A DNA stretch of 64,000 nt, from contig NZ_MJAH01000015.1 in assembly GCF_001746295.1 (NCBI RefSeq), positions 217,032-281,031 of the forward strand, written 5' to 3'. A program made the position numbers and the translations under genes. A model generated the notes under the pieces. That model had not been told where the DNA came from and searched no databases. It worked only from the letters and a program-made list of their open reading frames with translations. Source of the stretch: Streptomyces sp. LUP47B. GTDB lineage: Bacteria; Actinomycetota; Actinomycetes; Streptomycetales; Streptomycetaceae. The first letter of the stretch is position 1; every line of letters starts with the position of its first letter. Positions 35,868 to 44,574 of the stretch are shown here, in pieces.

Positions 35868-36797
35868 ATGCCGGACGACGCCGCAGCCCGTGCCGCCGCA
35901 GAAGCCCGTGCCGCGGCAGAGGAGGAGTCGGCCTTCTCGCACGCGGCGGTCGACCCCGACGTCACCGCGGCGTACGGCGCCGATCCCGACCAGGTGATCG
36001 ACTTCTACGCCCCGCGCGAGGCGGTGTCTCCCGGGGGCGGTCTCGCGCCGCTCGTCGTCGTCCTGCACGGCGGGGCGTGGCGGGCTCCGTACGACCGGCG
36101 CCATGTGACCCCGTTCGCGGACTTCCTGGCGCGGCGGGGATTCGCGGTGGCCAATGTGGAGTACCGGCGGGGCGGGGTGTCCGTTCCGGGGCAGGGCGCT
36201 GCCGCCGGGGCCGTCGCGGGTGGCGTCGGCCCCGTCGCCGGGCGCTGGCCCGAGACCTTCGACGACGTGGCCGCCGCGATGGACGCGCTTCCGGCGCTCG
36301 TGCGGGAGTTCCTGCCGCAGGCCGACCCGCGCCGCATGGTGGTCACCGGTCACTCCGCGGGCGGTCACCTCGCGCTGTGGGCCGCGGCCCGGCACCTCCT
36401 GCCGGACGACGCCGCCTGGCGCATCGACCGCCCGGCTCCCTTGCGCGGGGTCGTCGCCCTGGCCCCGATCGCCGACTTCACGGTCGCCGAGAAACTGGAC
36501 GTGTGCGGCGGGGCCTGCCGTCAACTCCTGGGCGGTGAGGAGGAGTTCACCGCGCGCGTGCCGTACGCCGACCCCGCCCTGCTGCTCCCCACGGGCATCG
36601 CGACCACGCTCGTCCAGGGCCGCGCCGACACGGTCGTCCCGCAAGCGGTCGCCGAGGCCTACGCCGACGCGGCGGCCAAGGCGGGCGAGGTGGTGGGCCT
36701 GACGCTGCTGGAGGACGTCGGCCACTTCCCCCTGATCGACCCGGCGGCGGACGCGTGCGCGGTGGTGGCGGAGGAGATCGCACAGTTGGCGTGGTGA
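35868..36797 (+). CDS. Alpha/beta hydrolase, probable kynurenine formamidase
   Basis: 309 residues. A low-complexity alanine/arginine/glutamate start is followed by the esterase core: VVVLHGGAWRAPYD (HGGxW oxyanion motif, the hallmark of the AFMID-type kynurenine formamidases), nucleophile serine in VVTGHSAGGHLALW, and the terminal histidine in LEDVGHFPLIDPAA. It lies 168 bp after kynureninase on the same strand. The enzyme between dioxygenase and kynureninase, N-formylkynurenine hydrolysis, is otherwise missing here, which makes this gene the natural candidate. The motif is shared by other carboxylesterases, so substrate assignment is inference. ATG 35868 has GAGAGG 7 nt upstream. Confidence 0.78.
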   Translation: MPDDAAARAAAEARAAAEEESAFSHAAVDPDVTAAYGADPDQVIDFYAPREAVSPGGGLAPLVVVLHGGAWRAPYDRRHVTPFADFLARRGFAVANVEYRRGGVSVPGQGAAAGAVAGGVGPVAGRWPETFDDVAAAMDALPALVREFLPQADPRRMVVTGHSAGGHLALWAAARHLLPDDAAWRIDRPAPLRGVVALAPIADFTVAEKLDVCGGACRQLLGGEEEFTARVPYADPALLLPTGIATTLVQGRADTVVPQAVAEAYADAAAKAGEVVGLTLLEDVGHFPLIDPAADACAVVAEEIAQLAW

Positions 36798-36862
36798 CGT
36801 CGGTTTCCGGCGTCTTTCCGCCCTTCCCGGCACCTGTCCGCCCCCTTCCCGCCTCCCGGTGA

Positions 36863-36881
36863 TACCCGTAATACCTGAGAG
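36863..36881 (+). promoter_or_regulatory. Shared 19-bp motif upstream of the hydrolase/two-component operon
   Basis: TACCCGTAATACCTGAGAG differs by one base from 41319-41337, upstream of the second two-component operon. Each copy contains a direct repeat TACC-N5-TACC. The copies lie about 108 bp and 66 bp upstream of the first gene's start. It is a candidate binding site for one or both NarL-type response regulators encoded here. Confidence 0.6.
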
Positions 36882-36988
36882 CTACGACCTCAGAGAGCTC
36901 CCTGGCGTGACGCGGATGACAGTCTCCGCTCCGTAACTTCCCTTCCAGACAAGCCCGATGGCCGGGTGGACGGGGAGGGGCGAGGACT

Positions 36989-38014
36989 GTGGGGAGCAGC
37001 TCGAGGGGTTGGCGCGAGGGCCGCGGTGACGCGCGGCAGCACCTGGTGGACGACCGGCGCTTCCATCGATGGCGCCGGGCCCTTTTCGCCACCCTCATCA
37101 CCGTCGCGGTGGTGGCCCCCCTCTCGGCGGCCGCCCGCCCGGAAATCCCCGCCCCGCCCCCGGCCGTCCTCCCGGGACTCACCGCCTCCACCCTCGACCG
37201 GGCCTACGCGGCCAACACCGCCAACGCGGCAGAGGCCGCCCGCATGGCCGCAACCCACGGGGACACCCACCGCGCCGAGGCGGATCGCGAGATGGCCGCG
37301 CCCGCCCGGCATCTGCTCGCCTTCGACGGCCGGGGCCCGGGAATGGCGACAGAGGTCCTCGGCGACCTCTCCCGCGCCGACCACGTGGCCGTCCTGGTGC
37401 CGGGCTCCGACACCTCACTGGACACCTACGACCGCTTCCGGGCGACGGCGACGGCCCTGCAGCGGCAACTCACCGGCACCGCCGACCACGGCACCCGGAC
37501 CGCGGTGGTCGCCTGGCTCGGCTACCGCACCCCGGACACGATCAGCACCACGGTCCTGACCACGGACAGGGCGGACCAAGCGACCCCCCACCTGCGCGCG
37601 TTCATACGCCGACTCCAGGGCGTCGTCGGCCGCTCCACCACGGTCTCCCTCGTCTGCCACTCCTACGGCACGGTCGTCTGCGCCCGGGCCGCGAGCCACC
37701 TGGACATCGACGACCTGGTCCTCGTCGGCAGCCCCGGCACCGGCAAGGACACCGCCGCGGCCCTGCGCACCCACGCCCGGATCTGGGCGGCCAGGGGCAA
37801 GGACGACTGGGTCGGCGAGGTCCCCCATGTGAGGACCGACTTCTTCGGCGTCACCGTCGGCTTCGGCACCGACCCGGTCTCCCCGGCCTTCGGCGCCCAC
37901 GTCTTCGCCGCCGGCGAGGGCGGCCACAGCGACTACTTCAGCCCGGGCTCGGTCTCCCTGAGCAACCTCGCCCGGATCGTCCTCGGAGACACCGCGGCGG
38001 TGACCCGTGCCTGA
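36989..38014 (+). CDS. Secreted or membrane-anchored alpha/beta hydrolase (DUF1023-like)
   Basis: 341 residues. An N-terminal basic segment is followed by a hydrophobic helix (ALFATLITVAVVAPLSAAA) acting as signal peptide or anchor. The hydrolase domain has HVAVLVPGSDTSLDTYDRF, the nucleophile motif VSLVCHSYGTVVCARAA, and GGHSDYF near the end with the likely catalytic histidine. This matches the actinobacterial DUF1023 hydrolases. First gene of a run of four coupled genes ending with a two-component system, so its product or substrate may relate to that system's stimulus. GTG start after GGGGAGGGG. Confidence 0.82.
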   Translation: MGSSSRGWREGRGDARQHLVDDRRFHRWRRALFATLITVAVVAPLSAAARPEIPAPPPAVLPGLTASTLDRAYAANTANAAEAARMAATHGDTHRAEADREMAAPARHLLAFDGRGPGMATEVLGDLSRADHVAVLVPGSDTSLDTYDRFRATATALQRQLTGTADHGTRTAVVAWLGYRTPDTISTTVLTTDRADQATPHLRAFIRRLQGVVGRSTTVSLVCHSYGTVVCARAASHLDIDDLVLVGSPGTGKDTAAALRTHARIWAARGKDDWVGEVPHVRTDFFGVTVGFGTDPVSPAFGAHVFAAGEGGHSDYFSPGSVSLSNLARIVLGDTAAVTRA

Positions 38015-39260
38015 GACCCAGCGCATCCGGGGCGGCGTACGCGACGGCATACGTCACGGCATAGAGCACGGCGTTGACGGCATACGCCGGTCCGCCGGCC
38101 GGATCGACGCGGCGACGCCCGCCGGGCGGGACCGTGCCGTCGACGCCCTGCGCGCCTTCGCGATCCTCGGCGTCGTCCTGGGCCACTGGCTGGTGACGGC
38201 CCTGGTCGCCGACGGCGGCGCCCTGCATACCGCGAGCCCGTTGCAGCACATGCCCTGGCTGGCCCCGATCTCCTGGGCCTTCCAGACCCTGGCGGTGTTC
38301 TTCCTGGTGGGTGGCCATGTGGCGACACGCGGCTACACCTCGGCCCGCGCCCGTGGGACGACGTACGGACAATGGCTGACGAGCCGTCTGGCGCGGCTCT
38401 TCAAGCCGGTGGCGGTCGTCCTCATCCTGTGGACGGTGGCGGCGACGGCCCTGCTGCTGACGGGAGCTCAGTTCGAGACGGTCCGCACGCTGGTCAAGCT
38501 CGCGCTGTCCCCGATGTGGTTCCTCCTGGTCTTCAGCGCTCTGACGGCGGCGACCCCGCTGCTGCTGCGGCTCCACCCGCTGTGGCCGCTGGCCGTCGTC
38601 CTGCACGTGGACATCGTGCGCTTCGGGCTCGGCGGCCCGGACCGGCTCGGGTGGGTGAACCTGGCGGCCGGCTGGCTGGTGCCGTACACCCTGGGCGCCG
38701 CGTGGACGCGGGGCGACCTGGAGGGGCGGCGCGCCGGGTGGCTGCTGTTCGGGGGCGGTGCGGTGGTGACCGCGGTGCTCGTCGGGTGGGCGGGGTATCC
38801 GGCGTCGATGGTCGGGGTGCCGGGCGCCTCGGTCTCCAACCTGAACCCGCCGACGCTGGCCGCCGTCACCTTCGGACTGGCCCAGTGCGGTCTCGCCCTG
38901 CTGCTGCGTGACCGGTTGCGCAGCGGTATGCGACGCCCTGCGGCTTGGGCGGCGGTGGCGCTGGTCAACCTCTCCGCGATGACGATCTTCCTCTGGCATC
39001 AGACGGCGCTGATGGCCACCACGGCCACCGGCCTCGCCGCGGGCAGGTTGCCCGGCCTGCACACCGTCCCCGACGGACCGGGCTGGGTGGCGGCCCGGCT
39101 GGCCTGGCTCCCGGTGTTCGTCCTCGCCCTGGCGGTGTGTTGGTCGGCCTTCCGGTCCTTCGAGCAGGGGCCGCGCAGGGTCGGCGGCCGTCCGTCACGG
39201 GTGATCCGGGTCCACCGCCGTACGGAACCGGCCGCAGTGAAGGAGGCGCGGCGTGCCTAG
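38007..39260 (+). CDS. Acyltransferase 3 family membrane protein
   Basis: 417 residues with about ten transmembrane helices. The family start RDRAVDALRAFAILGVVLGHWLVT (catalytic-type His in the first helix) and ISWAFQTLAVFFLVGGHVATRGY match acyltransferase 3/OafA-like proteins, which acylate extracellular glycans or lipids. Residues ~8-27 form an unusual period-four repeat (GGVRDGIRHGIEHGVDGIR). GTG 38007 overlaps the hydrolase gene by 8 bp, and the 3' end overlaps the possible GTG 39253 start of the kinase gene. Confidence 0.85.
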   Translation: MPETQRIRGGVRDGIRHGIEHGVDGIRRSAGRIDAATPAGRDRAVDALRAFAILGVVLGHWLVTALVADGGALHTASPLQHMPWLAPISWAFQTLAVFFLVGGHVATRGYTSARARGTTYGQWLTSRLARLFKPVAVVLILWTVAATALLLTGAQFETVRTLVKLALSPMWFLLVFSALTAATPLLLRLHPLWPLAVVLHVDIVRFGLGGPDRLGWVNLAAGWLVPYTLGAAWTRGDLEGRRAGWLLFGGGAVVTAVLVGWAGYPASMVGVPGASVSNLNPPTLAAVTFGLAQCGLALLLRDRLRSGMRRPAAWAAVALVNLSAMTIFLWHQTALMATTATGLAAGRLPGLHTVPDGPGWVAARLAWLPVFVLALAVCWSAFRSFEQGPRRVGGRPSRVIRVHRRTEPAAVKEARRA

Positions 39261-39270
39261 GGTGGTCGGC

Positions 39271-40623
39271 GTGACGGAGACGGGGAGCCGGCAGCTGGTG
39301 GTCGGCCGTATACGGCGCTGGCTGCATGTGCTGCGCGAGGACCTGTGCACGCTCCGGGTCGATCCGCTGCCCCCGTCGGTGTGGCTGCGGTGGCTGCCGC
39401 ACGGGGTGCTGTGCATGGTGGCCTTCGGGGTCACGTTCGACGCCGTGGCGCAACTCCCGGGCAGCGGCGGGGTGGGGCTCACACTCGCCTTCGCGATCGG
39501 TCTCGCACAGGGGGCCGCCGTCGTTTTCGCGCTGTGGCGGCCGGTCCCGGCGTGGTGGCTCTCGACCATCACCATGGTGGTCGGCGCCATCGAGGTGCGC
39601 CGCCAGTTGCTGGCCGGCGGCGCGCACGACTTCACCTGGCCCTGGAGCGCCGGCGGACTCATCGGGCACATGGCCGTGCTGCTGCTGCTCGCCCTGCGGG
39701 TGCCCATGCGCGTGGCCGTCGAGGCGCTGGCGGTGACCCTGCTTCTCACGTACCTCATCGAGGGCGTGCTGGGTGCGGCCGACTTCCAGCCCACAGGGGT
39801 GCTCGCAGTCACCCTGTTCACCGTGGTGGTGGTGCTGGGCACCGCCCTGCGCGGCCGCCGTGAGGCCCGCGCGGAGCTCGGCCGGCAGACCACCCTCACC
39901 GCGGAGGAGCGGGCCCGCCGCACCCTGCTGGAGGAGCGCAGCCGTATCGCGCGCGAGCTGCACGACGTCGTCGCCCACCACATGTCCGTCATCTCGATCC
40001 AGGCTCAGGTCGCCCCGCACCTCGTCGAGAACCCGTCCGAAGAGCTCCGGGAGAACCTCGACGGCATCCGGCAGAACGCGCTGGAGGCGCTGACCGAACT
40101 GCGCCGGGTCCTGGGCGTGCTGCGGGCCGAGCACCCCGAGACGCCGGAGCGGCCCGCCGACCCCGCCACCGGCACCGCGCCGCACGCCCCGCAGCCCACC
40201 CTCGACCGGCTCGACGCGCTGGTGGAGAACACCCGGGCGGCCGGAACGGCCGTCGAGGTCGATGTGCGAGGTGCCCGGCGGCCGCTGCCGCCCGGCGTGG
40301 ACCTGTCGGCGTACCGGATCGTGCAGGAGGCGCTGAGCAACGTCCTGCGCCACGCGCCCGGCGCGACCGCCTCCGTCGCGCTCGTCCACTACGTGCACGG
40401 GGTGGACGTGCGGGTCGTCAACTCACGGCCCACCCGCAGCGTGCCGTCCTCCCCGGGCGCGGGGCACGGCCTGCTCGGCATGCGGGAGCGGGCCGCGATG
40501 CTCGGCGGCACCCTGCGCGCCGGCCCCCGGCCCGACGGCGGCTACGAGGTGGCCGCGTATCTTCCGACGGCACCCCCGGGCGCGCCCGACCAGGTCACCG
40601 ACTCGAAGGACGACACCGCATGA
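39271..40623 (+). CDS. Sensor histidine kinase 1 (NarL/DesK type)
   Basis: 450 residues. Several N-terminal transmembrane helices (VLCMVAFGVTFDAVAQL onward) form the sensor. The HisKA_3 phosphorylation motif is RIARELHDVVAHHMSVISIQAQVAPHL, and the ATPase has ALSNVLRHAPGATASVAL and GAGHGLLGMRERAAMLGG. GTG 39271 is preferred: TAGGGT lies 7 nt upstream, and the paralogous kinase also begins VTET. GTG 39253, with AGGAGG upstream and overlapping the acyltransferase stop, is the alternative, and both starts could be used. It overlaps its response regulator as ATGA. Confidence 0.9.
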   Translation: MTETGSRQLVVGRIRRWLHVLREDLCTLRVDPLPPSVWLRWLPHGVLCMVAFGVTFDAVAQLPGSGGVGLTLAFAIGLAQGAAVVFALWRPVPAWWLSTITMVVGAIEVRRQLLAGGAHDFTWPWSAGGLIGHMAVLLLLALRVPMRVAVEALAVTLLLTYLIEGVLGAADFQPTGVLAVTLFTVVVVLGTALRGRREARAELGRQTTLTAEERARRTLLEERSRIARELHDVVAHHMSVISIQAQVAPHLVENPSEELRENLDGIRQNALEALTELRRVLGVLRAEHPETPERPADPATGTAPHAPQPTLDRLDALVENTRAAGTAVEVDVRGARRPLPPGVDLSAYRIVQEALSNVLRHAPGATASVALVHYVHGVDVRVVNSRPTRSVPSSPGAGHGLLGMRERAAMLGGTLRAGPRPDGGYEVAAYLPTAPPGAPDQVTDSKDDTA

Positions 40624-41303
40624 CGAGCGGCACGAGCAGCCCCATCCGCGTACTCATCGCCGACGACCAGCAGATGGTCCGGCAGGGCTTCAGCGTGCTA
40701 CTGGGTGCCCAGCCCGGTATCGAGGTGATCGGCCAGGCGGTCGACGGCCTCGACGCGATCGCCAAGGTCGCCGAACTCGTCCCGGACGTCGTCCTGATGG
40801 ACATCCGGATGCCCGAGCTGGGCGGCATCGAGGCCACCCGCCGCATCACGGGTGAGCGCCCGGAGATCAGGGTCCTGGTGCTGACCACCTTCGACCTCGA
40901 CGAGTACGTCTACGAGGCGCTGCGGGCCGGCGCGTCCGGGTTCCTGCTGAAGGACGCCTCAGCCGAGCAGCTCGCCGAGGCGGTGCGGGTGGTGGCGGCC
41001 GGGGACGCCCTGCTCGCGCCCGGCATCACCCGGCGGCTGCTCGCCGAGTTCTCCCGCCTCGACAACCGGCCCCGCTCCCCGCTCAAGAGCCGGGTCGGCG
41101 AGCTGACCGAGCGGGAGACGGAGGTCCTCGCCCTGATCGCGCAGGGCCTGTCGAACGCGGAGATCGCCGAGCGGCTGGTCGTGGCCGAACAGACGGTGAA
41201 GACCCACGTGGGCCGCATCCTGGTGAAGCTGGGCCTCAGGGACCGGACGCAGGCGGCGGTGTTCGCGTACGAGTCGGGTCTGGTGCGACCGTCGGGCTAC
41301 TGA
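40620..41303 (+). CDS. NarL-family response regulator 1
   Basis: 227 residues. Receiver domain with the acidic pair (VLIADDQQMV), phosphoacceptor Asp in PDVVLMDIRMPELGG, and lysine in GFLLKDASAEQL. LuxR-type HTH: LTERETEVLALIAQGLSNAEIAERLVVAEQTVKTHVGRILVKLGLRDRTQAAVFAYESGL. It overlaps the kinase stop by 4 bp. It is about as similar to regulator 2 as the two kinases are to each other, so the pair arose by duplication. Cross-talk between them is plausible. Confidence 0.93.
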   Translation: MTSGTSSPIRVLIADDQQMVRQGFSVLLGAQPGIEVIGQAVDGLDAIAKVAELVPDVVLMDIRMPELGGIEATRRITGERPEIRVLVLTTFDLDEYVYEALRAGASGFLLKDASAEQLAEAVRVVAAGDALLAPGITRRLLAEFSRLDNRPRSPLKSRVGELTERETEVLALIAQGLSNAEIAERLVVAEQTVKTHVGRILVKLGLRDRTQAAVFAYESGLVRPSGY

Positions 41304-41318
41304 GCAGCCGCCCTCCGG

Positions 41319-41337
41319 TACCCGTAGTACCTGAGAG
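41319..41337 (+). promoter_or_regulatory. Shared 19-bp motif upstream of the second two-component operon
   Basis: TACCCGTAGTACCTGAGAG, 18 of 19 bases identical to 36863-36881. In this copy the flanks also form a dyad GGTAC-N5-GTACC (41318-41332). It lies 16 bp after the stop of regulator 1 and 66 bp before the kinase 2 start. Confidence 0.6.
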
Positions 41338-41402
41338 GGACGCCGAAGGACCCGTCTCGCTGGTGACGACGGTGACCGCCGCCCGCGCCTACCTTTTTGA
41401 CT

Positions 41403-42773
41403 GTGACCGAGACGACCGAGACATACATGACACCCCCGCACGGCGACAGCGGCGAGTTCGACGCGTACCAGCCCCGCAGCCCGGAGTTCAGGGCCGCCGT
41501 GGACGCCCTGCGTGGCCTGCGGCACGACTTGATCAGCGATGCGTTCGCCTATCGCCCGCTGCCCCCGATGCGCGTCGACAGGGGGCTCTCCCGCAGGTTG
41601 CCCGGCCGAGCGCGGGAGTACGTGGCCTGGACACCGCACGTGCTGATCACCGCGGCCGGCCTGGTCGCGATGCTCATCGGCTCGGCCAACAGTGACGCCG
41701 GCGAGATCACCAGTCTCTTCGTCGGCGTGCTCGCCCTGGCCCCGGTACTGCTGACCATGGTGCGGCCGGTCCTGGCCTTCTGGGTCTCGATGGGCGCGAC
41801 CGCGGCCACCTACGCGGTGGCTTTCACCGCCTGGGACGAGTGGCCCTGGCTGGACGGCAGCTTCGCCTGCCACCTCATGGTGCTCACGCTGGTGGCCATA
41901 CGCACCAGGCCGCGCACAGCGGCGTGGATGTGGCTGCTGACCGGGGTCTACGGCCTGATGTGGGAGGGAGCCTTCAGCGGCGGGCACTACAACAGCTCCG
42001 ACACGGTGCAGCTGCTGTTCGTCTCCGCCCTGTCCCTGCTCGCCGTCAGCGTCTGGCACATACGCCGTGACGCCCAGGAGACGGTGACCGCCCAGCAGAC
42101 GGTGACCGCGCACGAGCGCTCCCGCCGCACGCTGCTGGAGGAGCGCACGACCATCGCCCGCGAGCTGCACGACGTCGTCGCCCACCACATGTCGGTCGTC
42201 GCCATCCAGGCGGAAGCCGCGCCCTACCGGGTGGAGAACCCGCCCCCGGAGCTGGAGAAGGCGTTCGCCACCATCCGGGAGAACGCGGTGGCGGCCCTGA
42301 CCGAGCTGCGCCGGGTCCTCGGAGTGGTCCGCGCCGAGGACTACGAAGCACCGGACGCCCCGCAACCCACCCTCGCCGACCTCGACGGGCTGCTCGACAA
42401 TGTGCGGGAGGCGGGCCTGAGCGTCGACAAGGCGGTCACCGGGGCGGTGCGTGAACTCCCGCAGGGCGTCGAGCTGTCGGCGTACCGGATCGTCCAGGAG
42501 GCCCTGAGCAACACCCTGCGCCACGCCCCCGGGGCGAGCGCACGGGTCGAGATCGGATACGTCCTGGGCGGCCTGGGCCTGCGCATAGTCAACGGCCCGC
42601 GGCCCGAGCTGTCACTGCTGAAGCCTTCGCCCGGGGCGGGCCACGGCATCACCGGCATGCGGGAGCGGGTCTCCATGCTGAACGGCGAGATGACGGCGGG
42701 TGCCACGGACGAGGGAGGGTACGAGGTGGCGGTGTTCCTCCCGGTGCCGCTCAGGGACGAGGGTGACGCATGA
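41403..42773 (+). CDS. Sensor histidine kinase 2 (NarL/DesK type)
   Basis: 456 residues, paralogue of kinase 1. Membrane segments: YVAWTPHVLITAAGLVAMLIG, LFVGVLALAPVLLTMV, LAFWVSMGATAATYAVAF and two more. HisKA_3: TIARELHDVVAHHMSVVAIQAEAAPYRV. ATPase: ALSNTLRHAPGASARVEI and GAGHGITGMRERVSMLNG. GTG 41403 has TACCTT 7 nt upstream (leaderless arrangement); ATG 41427 in frame is possible. It overlaps its regulator as ATGA. The stimulus is unknown. Confidence 0.9.
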   Translation: MTETTETYMTPPHGDSGEFDAYQPRSPEFRAAVDALRGLRHDLISDAFAYRPLPPMRVDRGLSRRLPGRAREYVAWTPHVLITAAGLVAMLIGSANSDAGEITSLFVGVLALAPVLLTMVRPVLAFWVSMGATAATYAVAFTAWDEWPWLDGSFACHLMVLTLVAIRTRPRTAAWMWLLTGVYGLMWEGAFSGGHYNSSDTVQLLFVSALSLLAVSVWHIRRDAQETVTAQQTVTAHERSRRTLLEERTTIARELHDVVAHHMSVVAIQAEAAPYRVENPPPELEKAFATIRENAVAALTELRRVLGVVRAEDYEAPDAPQPTLADLDGLLDNVREAGLSVDKAVTGAVRELPQGVELSAYRIVQEALSNTLRHAPGASARVEIGYVLGGLGLRIVNGPRPELSLLKPSPGAGHGITGMRERVSMLNGEMTAGATDEGGYEVAVFLPVPLRDEGDA

Positions 42774-43435
42774 CGATCCGGGTCCTGGTCGCGGACGACC
42801 AGATGATGGTCCGCGAGGGTTTCTCCGTCCTCCTGAACGCGATGCCGGGCATCGAGGTGGTCGGCGAGGCCGTCAACGGCCGCGAGGCGGTCGACCGGGT
42901 CCGTGAACTCGCACCCGACGTGGTCCTGATGGACATCCGGATGCCGGAGCTGAACGGCATTGAGGCGACCAGGGAGATCGTCGCGGCGGACGGCACGGCG
43001 AAGGTCCTGGTCCTGACGACCTTCGACCTCGACGAGTACGTCTACCAGGCCCTGCGCGCGGGAGCCTCGGGCTTCCTCCTGAAGGACGCCTCGGCCCGTC
43101 AACTCGCCGAGGGGGTAAGGGTGGTGGCCTCCGGCGAGGCCCTCCTCGCACCCTCGGTCACCAAGCGCCTGATCACGGAGTTCTCCAAACTCTCCGAGTC
43201 CCCCCGCCTCATGTCCTCGGCGCACTCGGCCTACGGCGACCTCACCGACCGCGAGACGGAGGTCCTGATCCTGATCGCGCAGGGCCTGTCGAACTCGGAG
43301 ATGGCCGAGCGGCTGATGGTCGCCGAGTCGACGATCAAGACCCACGTCAGCCGCATCCTGGTGAAACTGGGTCTCAGGGACCGTACGCAGGCGGCGGTGT
43401 TCGCGTACGAGGCGCGGCTGGTGACGCCGGGGTAG
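42770..43435 (+). CDS. NarL-family response regulator 2
   Basis: 221 residues. Receiver: VLVADDQMMVREGFSVLLNAMPGIEVVGEAVNG, phosphoacceptor in PDVVLMDIRMPELNG, GFLLKDASARQLAEG. HTH: LTDRETEVLILIAQGLSNSEMAERLMVAESTIKTHVSRILVKLGLRDRTQAAVFAYEARL. The recognition helix differs from regulator 1 at only a few positions (AEQTVKTHVGR versus AESTIKTHVSR), which fits the presence of the same 19-bp motif before both operons. Confidence 0.93.
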   Translation: MTIRVLVADDQMMVREGFSVLLNAMPGIEVVGEAVNGREAVDRVRELAPDVVLMDIRMPELNGIEATREIVAADGTAKVLVLTTFDLDEYVYQALRAGASGFLLKDASARQLAEGVRVVASGEALLAPSVTKRLITEFSKLSESPRLMSSAHSAYGDLTDRETEVLILIAQGLSNSEMAERLMVAESTIKTHVSRILVKLGLRDRTQAAVFAYEARLVTPG

Positions 43436-43484
43436 GGGGTGCGGTCCTCTCGGCGGCGTGGCGTGGCGTGTTGGCGGCTTGGCC

Positions 43485-44555
43485 TCAGTCCTCCAGGCGG
43501 ACCGGCATCAGGATCGAGAAGCCGCTCTCGTCGTCGGGTCGGCGGATCGCGATCGGCGCCGTGGGGGCGGTGAGCTCCAGGACCAGCCGGTCCCGGGCTC
43601 CGGCGGTCAGTGCGTCGAGCAGGAACTCGCGGTTGACCGCGACGCGGTCCGGGTCGTCGGCGTCACCGTCGGCGCAGAGGACCACCGTGCCGTCATCCGT
43701 CACCCTGAGCACGCTGAGGTCATGCGTTCCGGTCTCGTCGCGGCGGACAGGACCCGTTTCCAGGGCCTCCCGGAAGTCCGCGAGCTCGACGAGGGCGCGG
43801 CGGTCACCGGTCTGGGGGAGGAGACGACGGTAGTCGGGGAAGTCGTGGTCGAGACACTGGCCGGCCGTCTGCCTGTCCCCGGCCTCCAGTGTCACGCGGT
43901 CCCCGTCGAGGGAGAGCCGCACGGATCCCTCGCCGTGCGCCAGCGCACGCATCGCGTCGGCGAGCGGGGTGGGCACGATGACCTGCACCCGGCTCCCGTC
44001 GTGTGCGTCGACGGCGGCCCTCGCGACGGCCAGGCGGTACCGGTCGGTGGCCACGACATGGAGGGTCTCGCCCTCGATGTCGAACAGGAGCCCGCCGAGC
44101 ATGGGCAGTTCCGGGTCGGTGCTCACCGCGAAACGGACGGTGTCCAGCGCGGCCGCCAGTTCGGGTGCGGCGATGGTCAGCCGGAGGGTGGCGCTGCGGA
44201 GCGAAGTCATGGGGTTCTCCTGTTGATCGAGTAGCACTCGGAGTGCGGAGAACTCGCGGCGGGCATCGGACAGCCCCTGTTCGAGGCGGCGCAGGTGCGC
44301 CTCGAGCAGTTTCCGGACCAGATCGTTGTCCGTGCCGGACCAACTGGCCAGCACCAGGCGGATGTCCGCCAGCGGCATCCCGGCCCGGCGCAGGCGGGCC
44401 AGCAGCAGGGCCTCTTCGAGCTGCTCGGGCTCGTACCAGCGGTACCCGCTCACCGGATCCACCCAGGCCGGCACGAGCACCCCGGCACGGTCGTAGAACC
44501 GCAGGGCGCTCACACCCAGTCCGCTGTCGCGAGCCATCTCGCCAATGCTGCGCAT
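43485..44555 (-). CDS. MerR regulator fused to DNA-polymerase-III beta-clamp-like domains
   Basis: 356 residues. Residues 1-115 are a MerR-type HTH and coiled coil (SIGEMARDSGLGVSALRFYDRAGVLVPAWVDPVSGYRWY, then LRRAGMPLADIRLVL). Residues 116-356 resemble domains 2 and 3 of the sliding clamp DnaN: FAVSTDPELPMLGGLLFDIEGETLHVVATDRYRLAVARA, VIVPTPLADAMRAL, LDHDFPDYRRLLP and the clamp-like terminus FSILMPVRLED. Clamp domain 1 is replaced by the MerR part. The clamp portion also has its own start: ATG at 44210 (codon 116) preceded by AGGAG at 6 nt. ATG 44555 has GGAG upstream. The promoter has the 19-bp spacer typical of MerR targets, so autoregulation is likely. Role of the clamp part unknown. Confidence 0.88.
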   Translation of the reverse strand: MRSIGEMARDSGLGVSALRFYDRAGVLVPAWVDPVSGYRWYEPEQLEEALLLARLRRAGMPLADIRLVLASWSGTDNDLVRKLLEAHLRRLEQGLSDARREFSALRVLLDQQENPMTSLRSATLRLTIAAPELAAALDTVRFAVSTDPELPMLGGLLFDIEGETLHVVATDRYRLAVARAAVDAHDGSRVQVIVPTPLADAMRALAHGEGSVRLSLDGDRVTLEAGDRQTAGQCLDHDFPDYRRLLPQTGDRRALVELADFREALETGPVRRDETGTHDLSVLRVTDDGTVVLCADGDADDPDRVAVNREFLLDALTAGARDRLVLELTAPTAPIAIRRPDDESGFSILMPVRLED

Positions 44556-44574
44556 GTCGTTCTCCACGCCCTGA

